Shown: one piece after another, positions 1 through 8,399 of the stretch
Position numbering within the stretch: the stretch's first letter is position 1
How the letters are laid out: each line of letters starts with the position of its first letter
Origin: Melioribacteraceae bacterium
GTDB lineage: Bacteria; Bacteroidota; Ignavibacteria; Ignavibacteriales; Melioribacteraceae
Direction: 5' to 3'
NCBI GenBank assembly: GCA_022181065.1
Contig: BQMY01000105.1
Location: forward strand, 1-41,867
Length of the DNA stretch: 41,867 nucleotides
Made by a program: the position numbers and the translations under genes
The notes under the pieces: generated by a model
The model's database searches: none
Told to the model about the DNA's origin: nothing
Seen by the model: only the letters and a program-made list of their open reading frames with translations

Positions 1-283
1 TGGGAGGGCGAATCTGCCTGTAGTGAAAGGAATCCAGAGATGCTGTATTGTCGAGAAATAACAATTAGAACCGATCCCCTCCGACGCGTCGAACCCTCCC
101 ACACCCCGGTGCGTAAACTTTGGCAAATGGAGGGGCTAAAACAATTATTGACACTAACTTGCTTTCAAAGTCCTTCCCAATTCTGAGGTTTGTAAACTTT
201 ACTAAAGGGAAGGATACTCCATAGGCGCACAGGTTTAGGATGGGTTCCTGGTGAGTGGTTTAAAAACTGGTTTCCCTCTTTCG
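1..283. repeat. Degenerate intergenic repeat block
   Basis: No gene is visible. The block holds decayed repeat pieces found elsewhere in the window. A 'ggaatccagagat...gtattgtcg' piece near 31-55 recurs at 29205-29230 and 29695-29720. A piece near 61-140, with 'gagggttcg' and 'cccctccattt' on the reverse strand, and a piece near 170-255, with 'ggaacccatcct' and 'ccttcccttt' on the reverse strand, both recur on the plus strand at 18720-18840. This looks like an intergenic repeat mosaic rather than coding or regulatory DNA. Confidence 0.6.
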
Positions 284-300
284 CACTAGTGTCCGGTTAA
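284..300 (+). repeat. IS terminal inverted repeat, left end
   Basis: A 17-bp end that matches the reverse complement of 1115-1131 except at two positions. It lies just beyond the transposase stop codon. Confidence 0.75.
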
Positions 301-1058
301 AAATAATTGAGTTCAAATTGAAGATCGTCCTTTTTGGTTGTATTATCGGGCGGAGGAATAAATAATTCCCAAACTCTGATCTTTCTCATCAAATTTGTCT
401 GCATCAGTCTTGCAATTATCTGTAAGGATTTATTAAATGGTAAGTTCTTCTGAGTTATCCTCAGCAATAAAAATGCTATCAATGCCGTAATGACCTGTAT
501 TTTCACTGCATTTTCTGATGTACCTAAAAATGTTTTTACCTTCAGGTTCTGTTTTACCCACTTAAAAAACAGTTCTATCTGCCATCTCCTTTTATAGAGT
601 TCAGCTATTTCTTCTGCACTTCTTTTCATATCATTAGTCAGTAAAATCAATGGGGTTTTCCCATCTCTTATAACAACCACCTTTCTTATTTCTTTGCTTT
701 GTTTTATTATTGACTTTGCCAGTAATCGGTTAAATACTTCTTCAAATATCTTGTAACTTCTCTTATTGTTTGCATCCGAGAGAGTAGAACGCTTTAACTG
801 ATTGCTGCCCAGATAGTAGAATTGTTTGTAATTCGAATTATAACTTGATACTAAATCTCTTAAACTATTTCTTTTTGTAAGCTGGTGATATAGTAATCCG
901 GTGAATTGATCCCGGCATCTTAATCTTCTTACCCGCTTATCTCCTGAATGTTTTTTTACTATTCTTTCAAATTCGTATCTCGGTATTTCTTGAGAAGTTG
1001 TGAGAATATTGTACTTTTGAACTGCATACCTGTTTTCCTTTTTTTTGAGTTTCGACAC
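297..1058 (-). pseudogene. IS4-family transposase lacking its catalytic core
   Basis: This 253-residue frame joins two recognisable parts. Residues about 20-113 resemble the DUF4372 N-terminal domain of IS4 transposases, including the RSTLSDANNKRS stretch. Residues about 125-215 resemble the C-terminal part of the DDE domain and keep the Y-x2-R-x3-E-x6-K signature (Y155, R158, E162, K169). Full-length relatives are near 370-400 residues. What is missing is the middle, which would carry the first two catalytic aspartates. The junction lies around residues 113-125 and is in frame. The start is a GTG at 1058 preceded by a weak purine-rich site. The protein cannot be an active transposase. It might persist as a DNA-binding fragment, but that is speculation. 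Confidence 0.8.
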
Positions 1059-1114
1059 CTCTAATTTAAGGAGTTCTTTTGAATCTAAACAGGTATGCTT
1101 TTTTTTATTTCTGC

Positions 1115-1131
1115 TTAACCGGACTCCAGTG
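1115..1131 (-). repeat. IS terminal inverted repeat, right end
   Basis: Partner of 284-300, with 15 of 17 positions matching in inverted orientation. It lies about 55 bp upstream of the transposase start, where the element's promoter would be expected. Confidence 0.75.
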
Positions 1132-1396
1132 CCTTTTTCAAGGGCATGACAAATATAAGGTTCCTGAGCCGCGTCGAAGAGCCGGGCAATGTTGGTGAGG
1201 CTGGTATTGACGGGTCTTCCCCGCTCTGCGGGAAAGGCGAGTACCTCAGCAACCCTTTATTCAAGGATTCTGATTTATATAGAATAGTCTAGAATTTTAG
1301 AATTTGCAATGTAGTTCAGGGTTTTACTCGTTAGATTTGGGAGACTCGGGGTAATAAACTATCACTTCACGTGCAAATATTTCAACGGTGTGATAA
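1132..1396. repeat. Intergenic repeat remnants between IS and aspS
   Basis: No reading frame was recognised. Around 1142-1180 the 'gggcatgaca ... aaggttcctgagcc' string matches the core of the 148-bp repeats at 29345-30125. Around 1186-1245 a piece with 'ttggtgaggct' and a small 'ccccgc...gcggg' hairpin resembles the reverse complement of the hairpin repeat at 19191-19251. The rest, about 1260-1390, is AT-rich with nothing I can name. Confidence 0.55.
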
Positions 1397-1425
1397 AAAA
1401 AGGAGGGTTGCTGACCCTCCTTTTT
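1397..1425 (-). terminator. Rho-independent terminator of aspS
   Basis: A perfect 12-bp stem (arms 1397-1408 and 1414-1425) with a 5-nt loop. Read on the minus strand it ends in a T run. It begins about 30 bp past the aspS stop codon. T runs flank the stem on both strands, so it could also stop transcription coming from the left. Confidence 0.85.
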
Positions 1426-1454
1426 AAGATTGCTCAATATATAATAGAAAATTA

Positions 1455-3221
1455 TTACCTTACTTTTACATGCAATTCTTTTAGTTGATGGTCACCCACC
1501 AGTGAAGGTGATTCATCCATAAGTGAAATACCGCTTGTGGTTTTTGGGAAAGCGATCACCTCACGTATTGAGTGCTCACCGGCAAAGATCATTACAAGTC
1601 TGTCGAAACCAAACGCGATACCGCCATGAGGTGGCGCACCATACTTAAACGCGTTCATGAGGAAGCCAAATTTTTCTTTTGCTTCCTCATCTGAAATGCC
1701 AAGAGCTTTGAACATCTGCTGCTGTAGTTTCGCGTCATGGATCCTGATACTTCCACCGGCGATTTCATGACCATTAAGAACAAGGTCATAGGCGCGTGCT
1801 TTAACTTCTCCCGGGGCGGTTTCCATTTTATCGATATCTTCGATGCGAGGTGAAGTAAACGGATGGTGCATTGCGTAAAAACGCTGAGTCTCCTCATCCC
1901 ACTCAAACAACGGGAAGTCGGTTACCCAAAGTAATGCCGGATCAGCGTCTTCTTTGACAAGATCAAGTCTGCGAGCCATTTCAAGACGAAGTGAACCCAT
2001 GATAGACAATGTTTTCGATTTTGGTCCGGAAAGAATAAATACCAGATCACCCGGCTTGGCATTCATATTATCTATAATTGACTGCTTTTCATCATCGGAA
2101 AGGAATTTCGCTATTGGGGCTTCAAGTCCGTCCTCTTTAACACGCATCCAAATAAGTCCGCCCGCACCGAGTTTTTTTACATAATCAGTAAGTACATCGA
2201 GTTGGTTACGTGTAAAATCCCCGCATCCTTCCGCCAGCAATCCGGTAATAATTCCATTATTTGCGATAGAATCTTTAAAGACTCTGAATTCGGAATCCTT
2301 AAATGCTTCATTTAATGTAACCATCTGCAGATCAAAACGAAGATCAGGTTTATCGGAACCATATTTCTCCATTGCTTCATCGTATGTAAGGCGTTTAACA
2401 GGAAGCTGTATATCGTAGTTTAACACTTCCTTAAAATATCTCTTCATTAGTGGTTCAATCATGGTGAAGATATCGTCCACATCAACAAAAGACATTTCAA
2501 CGTCTATCTGGGTAAATTCTAATTGTCTGTCAGCACGAAGATCCTCATCCCGAAAACATTTGGTGATCTGAAAATATCTGTCATACCCGGAAACCATCAA
2601 CAACTGCTTGTAAGTTTGAGGTGATTGCGGTAGCGCATAAAATTTTCCTTTGTGCATACGACTCGGAACAAGAAAATCTCTCGCGCCTTCGGGGGTGGAT
2701 TTCATTAGGACTGGAGTTTCAACCTCAACAAAAGAGTGCTCATCGAAATAATTTCTGGTTATTTGAGCCATTTTATGTCGAAGAAGCATATTCTTCTGCA
2801 TAGCTGAGCGGCGAAGATCAAGGTATCTGTATTTGAGCTTAATATCTTCGTGTACATCGATATCATCTTCGAGCGGGAATGGCGGGGTTTCAGAAGCGTT
2901 AAGAATCACAAGCTTGTCAACCATCACATCAATATGACCGGTTGGAATTTTATCATTATCGGTATCTGCCGGCCTTTTGCGTACAGTGCCTTCGATGGAA
3001 ATCACAAATTCACTTCGCAACTCTTTGCCAAGTTCGTGTGCTTCACCATTATAGGAAGGTTCAAATACCACCTGAGTAATTCCGTATCTGTCGCGCAAAT
3101 CGATGAAAATAACGCCACCGAGGTCACGGCGTGTATCCACCCAGCCGTTCAATACCACCTTTTTACCAATATCTGATTCTCTTAATTCACCACAAGTATG
3201 TGTTCTTTGATTAAACTTCAT
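1455..3221 (-). CDS. aspS: Aspartyl-tRNA synthetase
   Basis: This cytoplasmic enzyme charges tRNA-Asp with aspartate using ATP. At 588 residues it has the normal length for a bacterial-type AspRS. An N-terminal OB-fold anticodon-binding domain covers about residues 1-110 (GWVDTRRDLGGVIFIDLRDR). The class II core follows, with motif 2 seen as FRDEDLRADRQLEFTQIDVE and motif 3 as GIAFGFDRL near the C-terminus. The bacterial GAD insertion lies between them, about residues 290-420. The ATG at 3221 is preceded by an AGGAAA site. The gene stands alone, with a strong terminator downstream and about 280 bp separating it from the next leftward operon. Whether it also charges tRNA-Asn cannot be told from the sequence alone. 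Confidence 0.97.
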   Translation of the reverse strand: MKFNQRTHTCGELRESDIGKKVVLNGWVDTRRDLGGVIFIDLRDRYGITQVVFEPSYNGEAHELGKELRSEFVISIEGTVRKRPADTDNDKIPTGHIDVMVDKLVILNASETPPFPLEDDIDVHEDIKLKYRYLDLRRSAMQKNMLLRHKMAQITRNYFDEHSFVEVETPVLMKSTPEGARDFLVPSRMHKGKFYALPQSPQTYKQLLMVSGYDRYFQITKCFRDEDLRADRQLEFTQIDVEMSFVDVDDIFTMIEPLMKRYFKEVLNYDIQLPVKRLTYDEAMEKYGSDKPDLRFDLQMVTLNEAFKDSEFRVFKDSIANNGIITGLLAEGCGDFTRNQLDVLTDYVKKLGAGGLIWMRVKEDGLEAPIAKFLSDDEKQSIIDNMNAKPGDLVFILSGPKSKTLSIMGSLRLEMARRLDLVKEDADPALLWVTDFPLFEWDEETQRFYAMHHPFTSPRIEDIDKMETAPGEVKARAYDLVLNGHEIAGGSIRIHDAKLQQQMFKALGISDEEAKEKFGFLMNAFKYGAPPHGGIAFGFDRLVMIFAGEHSIREVIAFPKTTSGISLMDESPSLVGDHQLKELHVKVR

Positions 3222-3452
3222 TTTCCTGCCTGTTTTTAAATTTTAGTTCGAAAAATAGTTAAAAGAGATTATCTATACAAACCTTAAAAACTTGCACAAC
3301 GGACAAAAAAAAGTGCATTAAACAAACAGAGGGAGTTTTATTCCGGCAAAATGCAAAAATATCCGTCACCGCTATTCCGGTTGGATTATTTTATTCACGG
3401 GAAGAAAATATGCTATCCTATTACAAGGAGAGCGGTTCGTATAGAAATAAAA

Positions 3453-3477
3453 AAGGGAGGGCGATTAACCCTCCCTT
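3453..3477 (-). terminator. Terminator of the Omp28/TlpA operon
   Basis: The stem GGGAGGG/CCCTCCC (3455-3461 with 3469-3475), extended by two A-T pairs, has a 7-nt loop. On the minus strand a run of seven T residues follows. It lies about 25 bp beyond the stop of the last gene of the leftward operon. Confidence 0.85.
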
Positions 3478-3502
3478 CGGCGTAACCGTAAATTTTATAC
3501 AA

Positions 3503-5035
3503 CTAATAGAGTATAGTTCTCATTTTTAATTCTACACCACGAAATTCAGGTTCGTATCGGCAAACACCACCAATACAAATAGTTCCCGCCTGACGTGAAC
3601 CAACAGCAACAGCAACATCGGTGTGTTCCCATAATTTATATCCTACCTGTACAAAATTCCACATAGTGCGGATAACATTTCCGTCTTCAGGTTCTTTTGT
3701 CAGCATCTCTGAAACTAAACTGATTGACAAATCGGGTGAGCGAAGATATTCCAGCACCAACACATCATCGAAATATTTTTCACCTGTCTGAAGTTGTGTA
3801 GTCTGCTGATGTTCAGCTATCAGCTTGAATGTGTTAGTCGGATCGTGATAATATCTTACTTCCACTATAGGAGTGATTGCTTTCGTAAGAGTATAATATT
3901 CCTCTCCGTAACCTATCGCGAAAATTGTTGTTAACTTTTCAGACCAGCTATGCTGAACATTAAAATACAAATCTTCGTAATATTTTGATGATTCCCTGTT
4001 TAGTCCTCTCTGACGCTGGTAGAAGGAACCCTCGCCAAGTGTGTTTGTTAGACTGTAATTCGCGGTAACAGAAGTATAATCATTAAATGTGTAAGCAGCT
4101 TCGATCTGATAACCCTGCTCATTATTAACATTAAGTTCGGTGGTGTGTCTGTTCAGTAGAAGGTACTGCTGATCACGTTTAACTGCAGGTGGGGTATTAT
4201 AAGCTATCGTCTGATCCTGTGAAGTAAACGCGAAATTATCATATTTCTTATATTCAGCAGTAACACCAAGACCACCAAGATAAAAGTTCAAGTTAGCGTA
4301 AAGCCCGTCACCTACATATTTTTCGCTACCGTTAAAATTATTGTTGCTGATATCATCGTTGAACTTCATTCCGTATTCAGCGTAAAAATCAAAATTCCAT
4401 ATCGAAGGCTGCACACGCAGACCCGCCATTCTTGTTGGAGCTATATTACTATCATCAGGACGGTTAACCGCGAATGTACCACCCGCTTTCAGAAATTTTG
4501 CGAACTTGTACTCAAGGTCGAATGCGTGAAGCACATCTTTACGTTCTGCTGCGAAGTTTTCAGCCATTCCTGTTAAGCCAACGAGTTTCAAGCCGTTATA
4601 ATTAGCCTGAACATTCACACCAAGCAAATTATTATCAATACGAATATTCCTGTCTTCGTAACTTTTAAGTATCATTCCTCTCCCGAGAAGCTGATAAAAG
4701 TTACCCACAGTTATATTCATACCCCTTTTTTTATTGCCGATTTCGGCTTTAAGATATTTGTAAGCAATTTCGGCAAATCTGTCCTTTCCTCTGCTAACGG
4801 CAGCGTTGGGATCGTTCGGCTGGAAAATATCAAATCTGATACCTGATGAAAATATCCCGTATCGGTAATCAAGGTTAAACCAGTTTTCCAGGATTTCGGT
4901 TTCGTTGTCAACATCGTAGGAATATTCCAACTGATTCGACATTCCCATACCGGGAGGTAATTTAATATCACTTTGCGCATGAATAAAACTTGCTGACAGG
5001 ATCAATAAAATTGTGGTAAATAATGTCTTTTTCAT
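3503..5035 (-). CDS. DUF6029-like outer-membrane beta-barrel protein
   Basis: A 510-residue protein that begins with a clear signal peptide (MKKTLFTTILLILSASFIHA). The mature part is rich in alternating hydrophobic and aromatic strands and ends in a tyrosine after a short strand, typical of an outer-membrane barrel. I recognise the DUF6029 family of Bacteroidota from the overall pattern and from the near-C-terminal CxxGxC segment (ICIGGVC). Its function is not known. The frame is open back to a TTG at 5059, touching the upstream stop, but the ATG at 5035 places the signal peptide at the N-terminus and is preferred. It is the last gene of a seven-gene leftward run of thiol proteins and is followed by a terminator, so it may be the outer-membrane partner of that system. 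Confidence 0.7.
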   Translation of the reverse strand: MKKTLFTTILLILSASFIHAQSDIKLPPGMGMSNQLEYSYDVDNETEILENWFNLDYRYGIFSSGIRFDIFQPNDPNAAVSRGKDRFAEIAYKYLKAEIGNKKRGMNITVGNFYQLLGRGMILKSYEDRNIRIDNNLLGVNVQANYNGLKLVGLTGMAENFAAERKDVLHAFDLEYKFAKFLKAGGTFAVNRPDDSNIAPTRMAGLRVQPSIWNFDFYAEYGMKFNDDISNNNFNGSEKYVGDGLYANLNFYLGGLGVTAEYKKYDNFAFTSQDQTIAYNTPPAVKRDQQYLLLNRHTTELNVNNEQGYQIEAAYTFNDYTSVTANYSLTNTLGEGSFYQRQRGLNRESSKYYEDLYFNVQHSWSEKLTTIFAIGYGEEYYTLTKAITPIVEVRYYHDPTNTFKLIAEHQQTTQLQTGEKYFDDVLVLEYLRSPDLSISLVSEMLTKEPEDGNVIRTMWNFVQVGYKLWEHTDVAVAVGSRQAGTICIGGVCRYEPEFRGVELKMRTILY

Positions 5036-5059
5036 ATTTTGCTGTATTTGGGTTATCAA

Positions 5060-6373
5060 TTATTTATTCAGAATCATTTTACCGTGTAAAATTCCAAAAG
5101 AGGAAGAAATTTCATACAGATACAAACCGGAAGGTAGTCCCGCCGCGTTAAAATTAATGATGTTATCTCCGGCGGGTCTGTCAGAATAATTAAACTCTTC
5201 AATCTTTTCTCCGGCAATATTATAGACCGAAAATTTTACATCGCTAACTTCGGGTAATCCAAATTTTATAGTGGTTGATGGATTAAATGGATTAGGGTAA
5301 TTACCAGCAAGTCTGTAATCCGATGGGTTGTTAACTTTTACGGATTTAATACCGAGCACTTCTCTTTTTCCATCGAGATCAACCTGGGTAAGTCTGTAGA
5401 AATATTTGCCGTTGGATTTCGGATTGTCACTAAAACTGTAATAGCTGCTTTCCGATATGGTGCCTGAACCGGGAATGAAGGCGAGTTTTTCATAACTGCT
5501 TCCATCGGTCGATCTCGCGATTTCAAATCCTTTATTGTTCAATTCTGTGGCAGTTGACCACTCTAATGATATAATACCGGAATTATTATAGATATTGAAC
5601 GATTCCAGTTCAACGGGGATAGTTCCATCAATTACATCTACCGATATGGCTTGCTGCACATGTGCTTTCTGAAGCGGGATTCTGTGTTTATAAACAATTA
5701 CAGCAACACGGCAATTTTGCTCATCAAAATCTTCGGATATTGTATATTCACCATTATATGTCAGTTCATTACCTGTGTACCATGTTCCACCTGACCATAT
5801 CTCTTCACCTTGTGCACCGTTCAGCATAACTCTCGCTACATTATTGTGGACGAAATCGTCTCCACCCGGACAAAATTCACTTCCCGCCTGAGGTGAAATG
5901 ATGTTGTCCTCGAGGAGTACCAGACTTATATAATATGTTTCATCCAGGTCTTCGAGGGCGGAAGTAGTAACAGAAACTGATACTTTCCTTTCAGAGACAT
6001 TATACAGAGTAGTCGCTTCTATAGTAACCATAGGCGGAACACTCGACATATCCGTCAATGCTTCCAGCCAATCGATATGAGGCATAATTGAAGAAACACG
6101 GTCAATTATAGCGGCGGGTAAAGCACCAAATCCTAAATCCATCAGGATTTCGTTACCTTCAAATTGTGAAAACGGGTCTGCGCCACCCGAATGGTAAGCG
6201 ATAAAAATAGTATTCGGGAAAAATGGTGCTATATTTTCGTTGATCTCAAGATGCCCGCAAGCACATGATGTGCACCATGTGCCCGTCGCATATTCGAAAA
6301 CATTATTTCGGGAATTCTGACCTGAAAGAACAATCGCTGAAAAAAGTATCAGGAGTACAACAAGGTTTTTCAT
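5060..6373 (-). CDS. Omp28-like secreted thiol protein with T9SS sorting domain
   Basis: A 437-residue exported protein. A signal peptide (residues 1-18) is followed by an Omp28-type, thioredoxin-like domain (about 24-240) with the motif TGTWCTSCACGH, giving C34, C37, C39 and H41. About residues 255-345 form a beta domain (WSTATELNNKGFEIARS) that also occurs in the giant protein at 37506-41816. The C-terminal 85 residues are a type A T9SS sorting domain with NYPNPFNPST, normally cleaved during export. Unlike two paralogues in this operon it lacks the cysteine five residues before the first motif cysteine (alanine instead). It starts 12 bp after the TlpA-like gene. Expected location: cell surface or medium. 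Substrate and partner unknown. Confidence 0.8.
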   Translation of the reverse strand: MKNLVVLLILFSAIVLSGQNSRNNVFEYATGTWCTSCACGHLEINENIAPFFPNTIFIAYHSGGADPFSQFEGNEILMDLGFGALPAAIIDRVSSIMPHIDWLEALTDMSSVPPMVTIEATTLYNVSERKVSVSVTTSALEDLDETYYISLVLLEDNIISPQAGSEFCPGGDDFVHNNVARVMLNGAQGEEIWSGGTWYTGNELTYNGEYTISEDFDEQNCRVAVIVYKHRIPLQKAHVQQAISVDVIDGTIPVELESFNIYNNSGIISLEWSTATELNNKGFEIARSTDGSSYEKLAFIPGSGTISESSYYSFSDNPKSNGKYFYRLTQVDLDGKREVLGIKSVKVNNPSDYRLAGNYPNPFNPSTTIKFGLPEVSDVKFSVYNIAGEKIEEFNYSDRPAGDNIINFNAAGLPSGLYLYEISSSFGILHGKMILNK

Positions 6374-6385
6374 TAAATCTCCTGA

Positions 6386-6862
6386 TTACAACAAGTTTTC
6401 AATTTCTTTTTTCATCTCTATTTCATCACCTTTTTTGTACCCGCTATGCTGATAAACTATGTTGCCATCCTTATCAAGAAGGACAGAATGCGGTACAGTT
6501 TGGGCATAATATTTACGGGCTATTTCGCCATTTGTGTCGAGAAGAACGGTAAAATCGTATCCGTGCGATTTGATGAAAGGCTCAACCTTTGAAACACTTT
6601 TTTCTGAATCAACAGAAATAGCGACAATAGATACTCCCTTCTCGCCCATTTCTTCAATAATTTTATTGTAAGCTTTCATTTCTTCAACACAAGGTTTGCA
6701 CCAGGTCGCCCAGAAGCTCACTATTACGGGTCCGTCACCAATAACATCTGCAAGCTCAACATATTCACCTTCAAGGTCTTCAAGCATAAAATCTGGCGCT
6801 TTTTTGTCCTGAGCAAACATTACAAAAGCAAGAACTGCAAACAAGATTAAAACTTTTTTCAT
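6386..6862 (-). CDS. TlpA-like thiol:disulfide oxidoreductase
   Basis: A 158-residue periplasmic thioredoxin-fold protein. It has a signal peptide (about residues 1-17, ending MFAQ), the active site WATWCKPC (C55, C58), and the cis-proline loop TVPHS (P124), all expected of the TlpA/ResA group. Such proteins usually reduce disulfides in the periplasm, for example in cytochrome c maturation, or repair oxidised proteins. No cytochrome maturation genes are near. It is embedded in the operon of Omp28-like proteins with spacings of 12 bp on either side, so a redox role toward those secreted cysteine proteins is the natural inference. It has no sorting domain and therefore should stay in the periplasm. 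Confidence 0.9.
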   Translation of the reverse strand: MKKVLILFAVLAFVMFAQDKKAPDFMLEDLEGEYVELADVIGDGPVIVSFWATWCKPCVEEMKAYNKIIEEMGEKGVSIVAISVDSEKSVSKVEPFIKSHGYDFTVLLDTNGEIARKYYAQTVPHSVLLDKDGNIVYQHSGYKKGDEIEMKKEIENLL

Positions 6863-8350
6863 TTATTTCTCCAGAATCATTTTTTTCGTTTCGTTAAAGT
6901 CGCCGCTTGAAATGCGGTACAAATAAACACCACTTGTAAAATTGGAAGCATCGAAGCTAACCGAATGACTTCCTGCTTCGAGATGTCCGTCAATTAGTAA
7001 CGCAATTTCCCTGCCAAGAATATCATAGACCGCAAGTTTGGTAAATCCGGCCTCTTTAATGCTGAAATTTATCATGGTAGAAGGATTAAACGGATTAGGA
7101 TAGTTCTGATTTAATCTGTAATTCAGTTCATCCACCATGTTCTCAAACGATGTAATAACAGCGGATGCGCTAACATTTATTGTTTCTGAAAGTTGCGGAT
7201 GATCATGATCTTTTATCACAAGTTCAACACTTCCTGTTCCTGTGTTATTCATCGGGAAGAAATGGAGTGACAACTCACGTGTTTCACCCGGCTGAATTGG
7301 TGAACTCGCGAAATTGGATGTAGTCGAGATACTGTCAAGATCGGGAGGGAAACATACATCAAAGCACAAAGATGAAGTCCAGTCAGCGGGAAGATCATTT
7401 ACAGTTCTAACTATATCCATGGTTACAGGCGCATCTGAAGTATTTTCAATTTCTATATTATAAACTATTTCGCTACCGAGAGTATCTGTCTGTGTGGTAA
7501 AATCACCGGCAATCGCGAATGTGTTGCTTGTGATCGGTTCTTCAGCATGGGCTGTGAGTGTCATTGAATATGAATCATCGGCTGCAAAAGTATTTATCGC
7601 GTTAATGGAAACTTCGGCGGTACCTTCATTTTCGTTTGTGAACACATGTACTGAAAACTCACGTGTTTCATCTGGCTGGATGGGTGAACTACCAAACTCG
7701 GAAGATGTTGTAACGGTGTCAATAAAATCCGGGAAACAAACATCAAGGCATAATGATGAAAACCATCCATCAGGCATTGCATTATTCGCTTTATTAAACT
7801 CAAGCACAAGGGGTACCGGTGAAGTATTGTGAATATCGAACTCAAATACTATTTCCGCGCCGGTTGTGTCAGTCAACTCTGTCTGCTGAGTTTCAAATGT
7901 AAAAGCATGTGCGCCCTGAGCAACTTCGGTAGTAGAATAAAAACTATATATTGAATTATCCTGCGGATCATTCAAATCCATAATTTTTACGTCAACCTGA
8001 CCTGTACCGCTATTTTGAAGAGCAAACACATGAACAGAAAATTCGCGTGTTTCACCAGGTGTTAGCGGACTACTAAGGAAATCGCTTGTTGTCGCGACCG
8101 AATCAATAAAATCCGGGAAACATAGTTCAAAACAGAATGAGGACAGCCATCCGGTCGGAATGTCATTTCCGGTTCTTACAAAAGCCAATGTAAGATCGGA
8201 AGAGGATGTATTGGTCACTTCAACCTGAAATACCATTTCGCTGCCCACGGTATCTATACAGCTCATATTATGAACATCAACGTAAAAACTATTCTGCGCT
8301 AAAGTTGTTCCGGCAAAAATTATTAAAAGTAATACTAAAATCTTCTTCAT
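6863..8350 (-). CDS. Secreted protein with three cysteine-pair repeat domains and T9SS sorting domain
   Basis: A 495-residue protein with signal peptide (about 1-18), three tandem beta-rich repeats (about residues 20-140, 148-268 and 276-396), and a T9SS sorting domain (about 410-495, NYPNPFNPST). Each repeat holds the same centre: W-x-SS-x-C-x3-C-FP, then a stretch ending PGETRE or PDETRE, then H-F or H-V-F. The cysteine pairs are C73/C77, C201/C205 and C329/C333. A fourth copy of the domain sits in the next gene upstream (8400-9836). I do not recognise a named family; the fold looks immunoglobulin-like. Paired cysteines in every repeat, next to a TlpA gene and Omp28-type genes, suggest a redox-active or disulfide-stabilised surface protein. 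Confidence 0.75.
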   Translation of the reverse strand: MKKILVLLLIIFAGTTLAQNSFYVDVHNMSCIDTVGSEMVFQVEVTNTSSSDLTLAFVRTGNDIPTGWLSSFCFELCFPDFIDSVATTSDFLSSPLTPGETREFSVHVFALQNSGTGQVDVKIMDLNDPQDNSIYSFYSTTEVAQGAHAFTFETQQTELTDTTGAEIVFEFDIHNTSPVPLVLEFNKANNAMPDGWFSSLCLDVCFPDFIDTVTTSSEFGSSPIQPDETREFSVHVFTNENEGTAEVSINAINTFAADDSYSMTLTAHAEEPITSNTFAIAGDFTTQTDTLGSEIVYNIEIENTSDAPVTMDIVRTVNDLPADWTSSLCFDVCFPPDLDSISTTSNFASSPIQPGETRELSLHFFPMNNTGTGSVELVIKDHDHPQLSETINVSASAVITSFENMVDELNYRLNQNYPNPFNPSTMINFSIKEAGFTKLAVYDILGREIALLIDGHLEAGSHSVSFDASNFTSGVYLYRISSGDFNETKKMILEK

Positions 8351-8399
8351 GTTACACCTGGTAAATTTCCAAAATCAAATATTGTTTAATTATTAACAA

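Larger units (their letters stand above)
284..1131 (-). mobile_element. Internally deleted IS4-type insertion sequence
   Basis: The ends are imperfect terminal inverted repeats: 284-300 reads CACTAGTGTCCGGTTAA, and the reverse complement of 1115-1131 reads CACTGGAGTCCGGTTAA, giving 15 of 17 matches. Between them lies one leftward transposase reading frame that matches only the two outer parts of an IS4-family transposase. At about 848 bp the element is much shorter than a complete IS of this type, consistent with an in-frame internal deletion. No convincing target-site duplication is visible. The element probably cannot move by itself, but its intact ends could still be recognised by a full-length relative acting in trans. 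Confidence 0.75.

Noticed and set aside
274-1141. Target-site duplication around the IS4-type element
   Set aside because: The flanking decamers resemble each other only partly (7 of 10 at best, with shifted ends), too weak to call.
5036-5059. TTG at 5059 as start of the DUF6029 protein
   Set aside because: It would add eight polar residues before the signal peptide and lacks a ribosome site. The ATG at 5035 gives a normal signal peptide.
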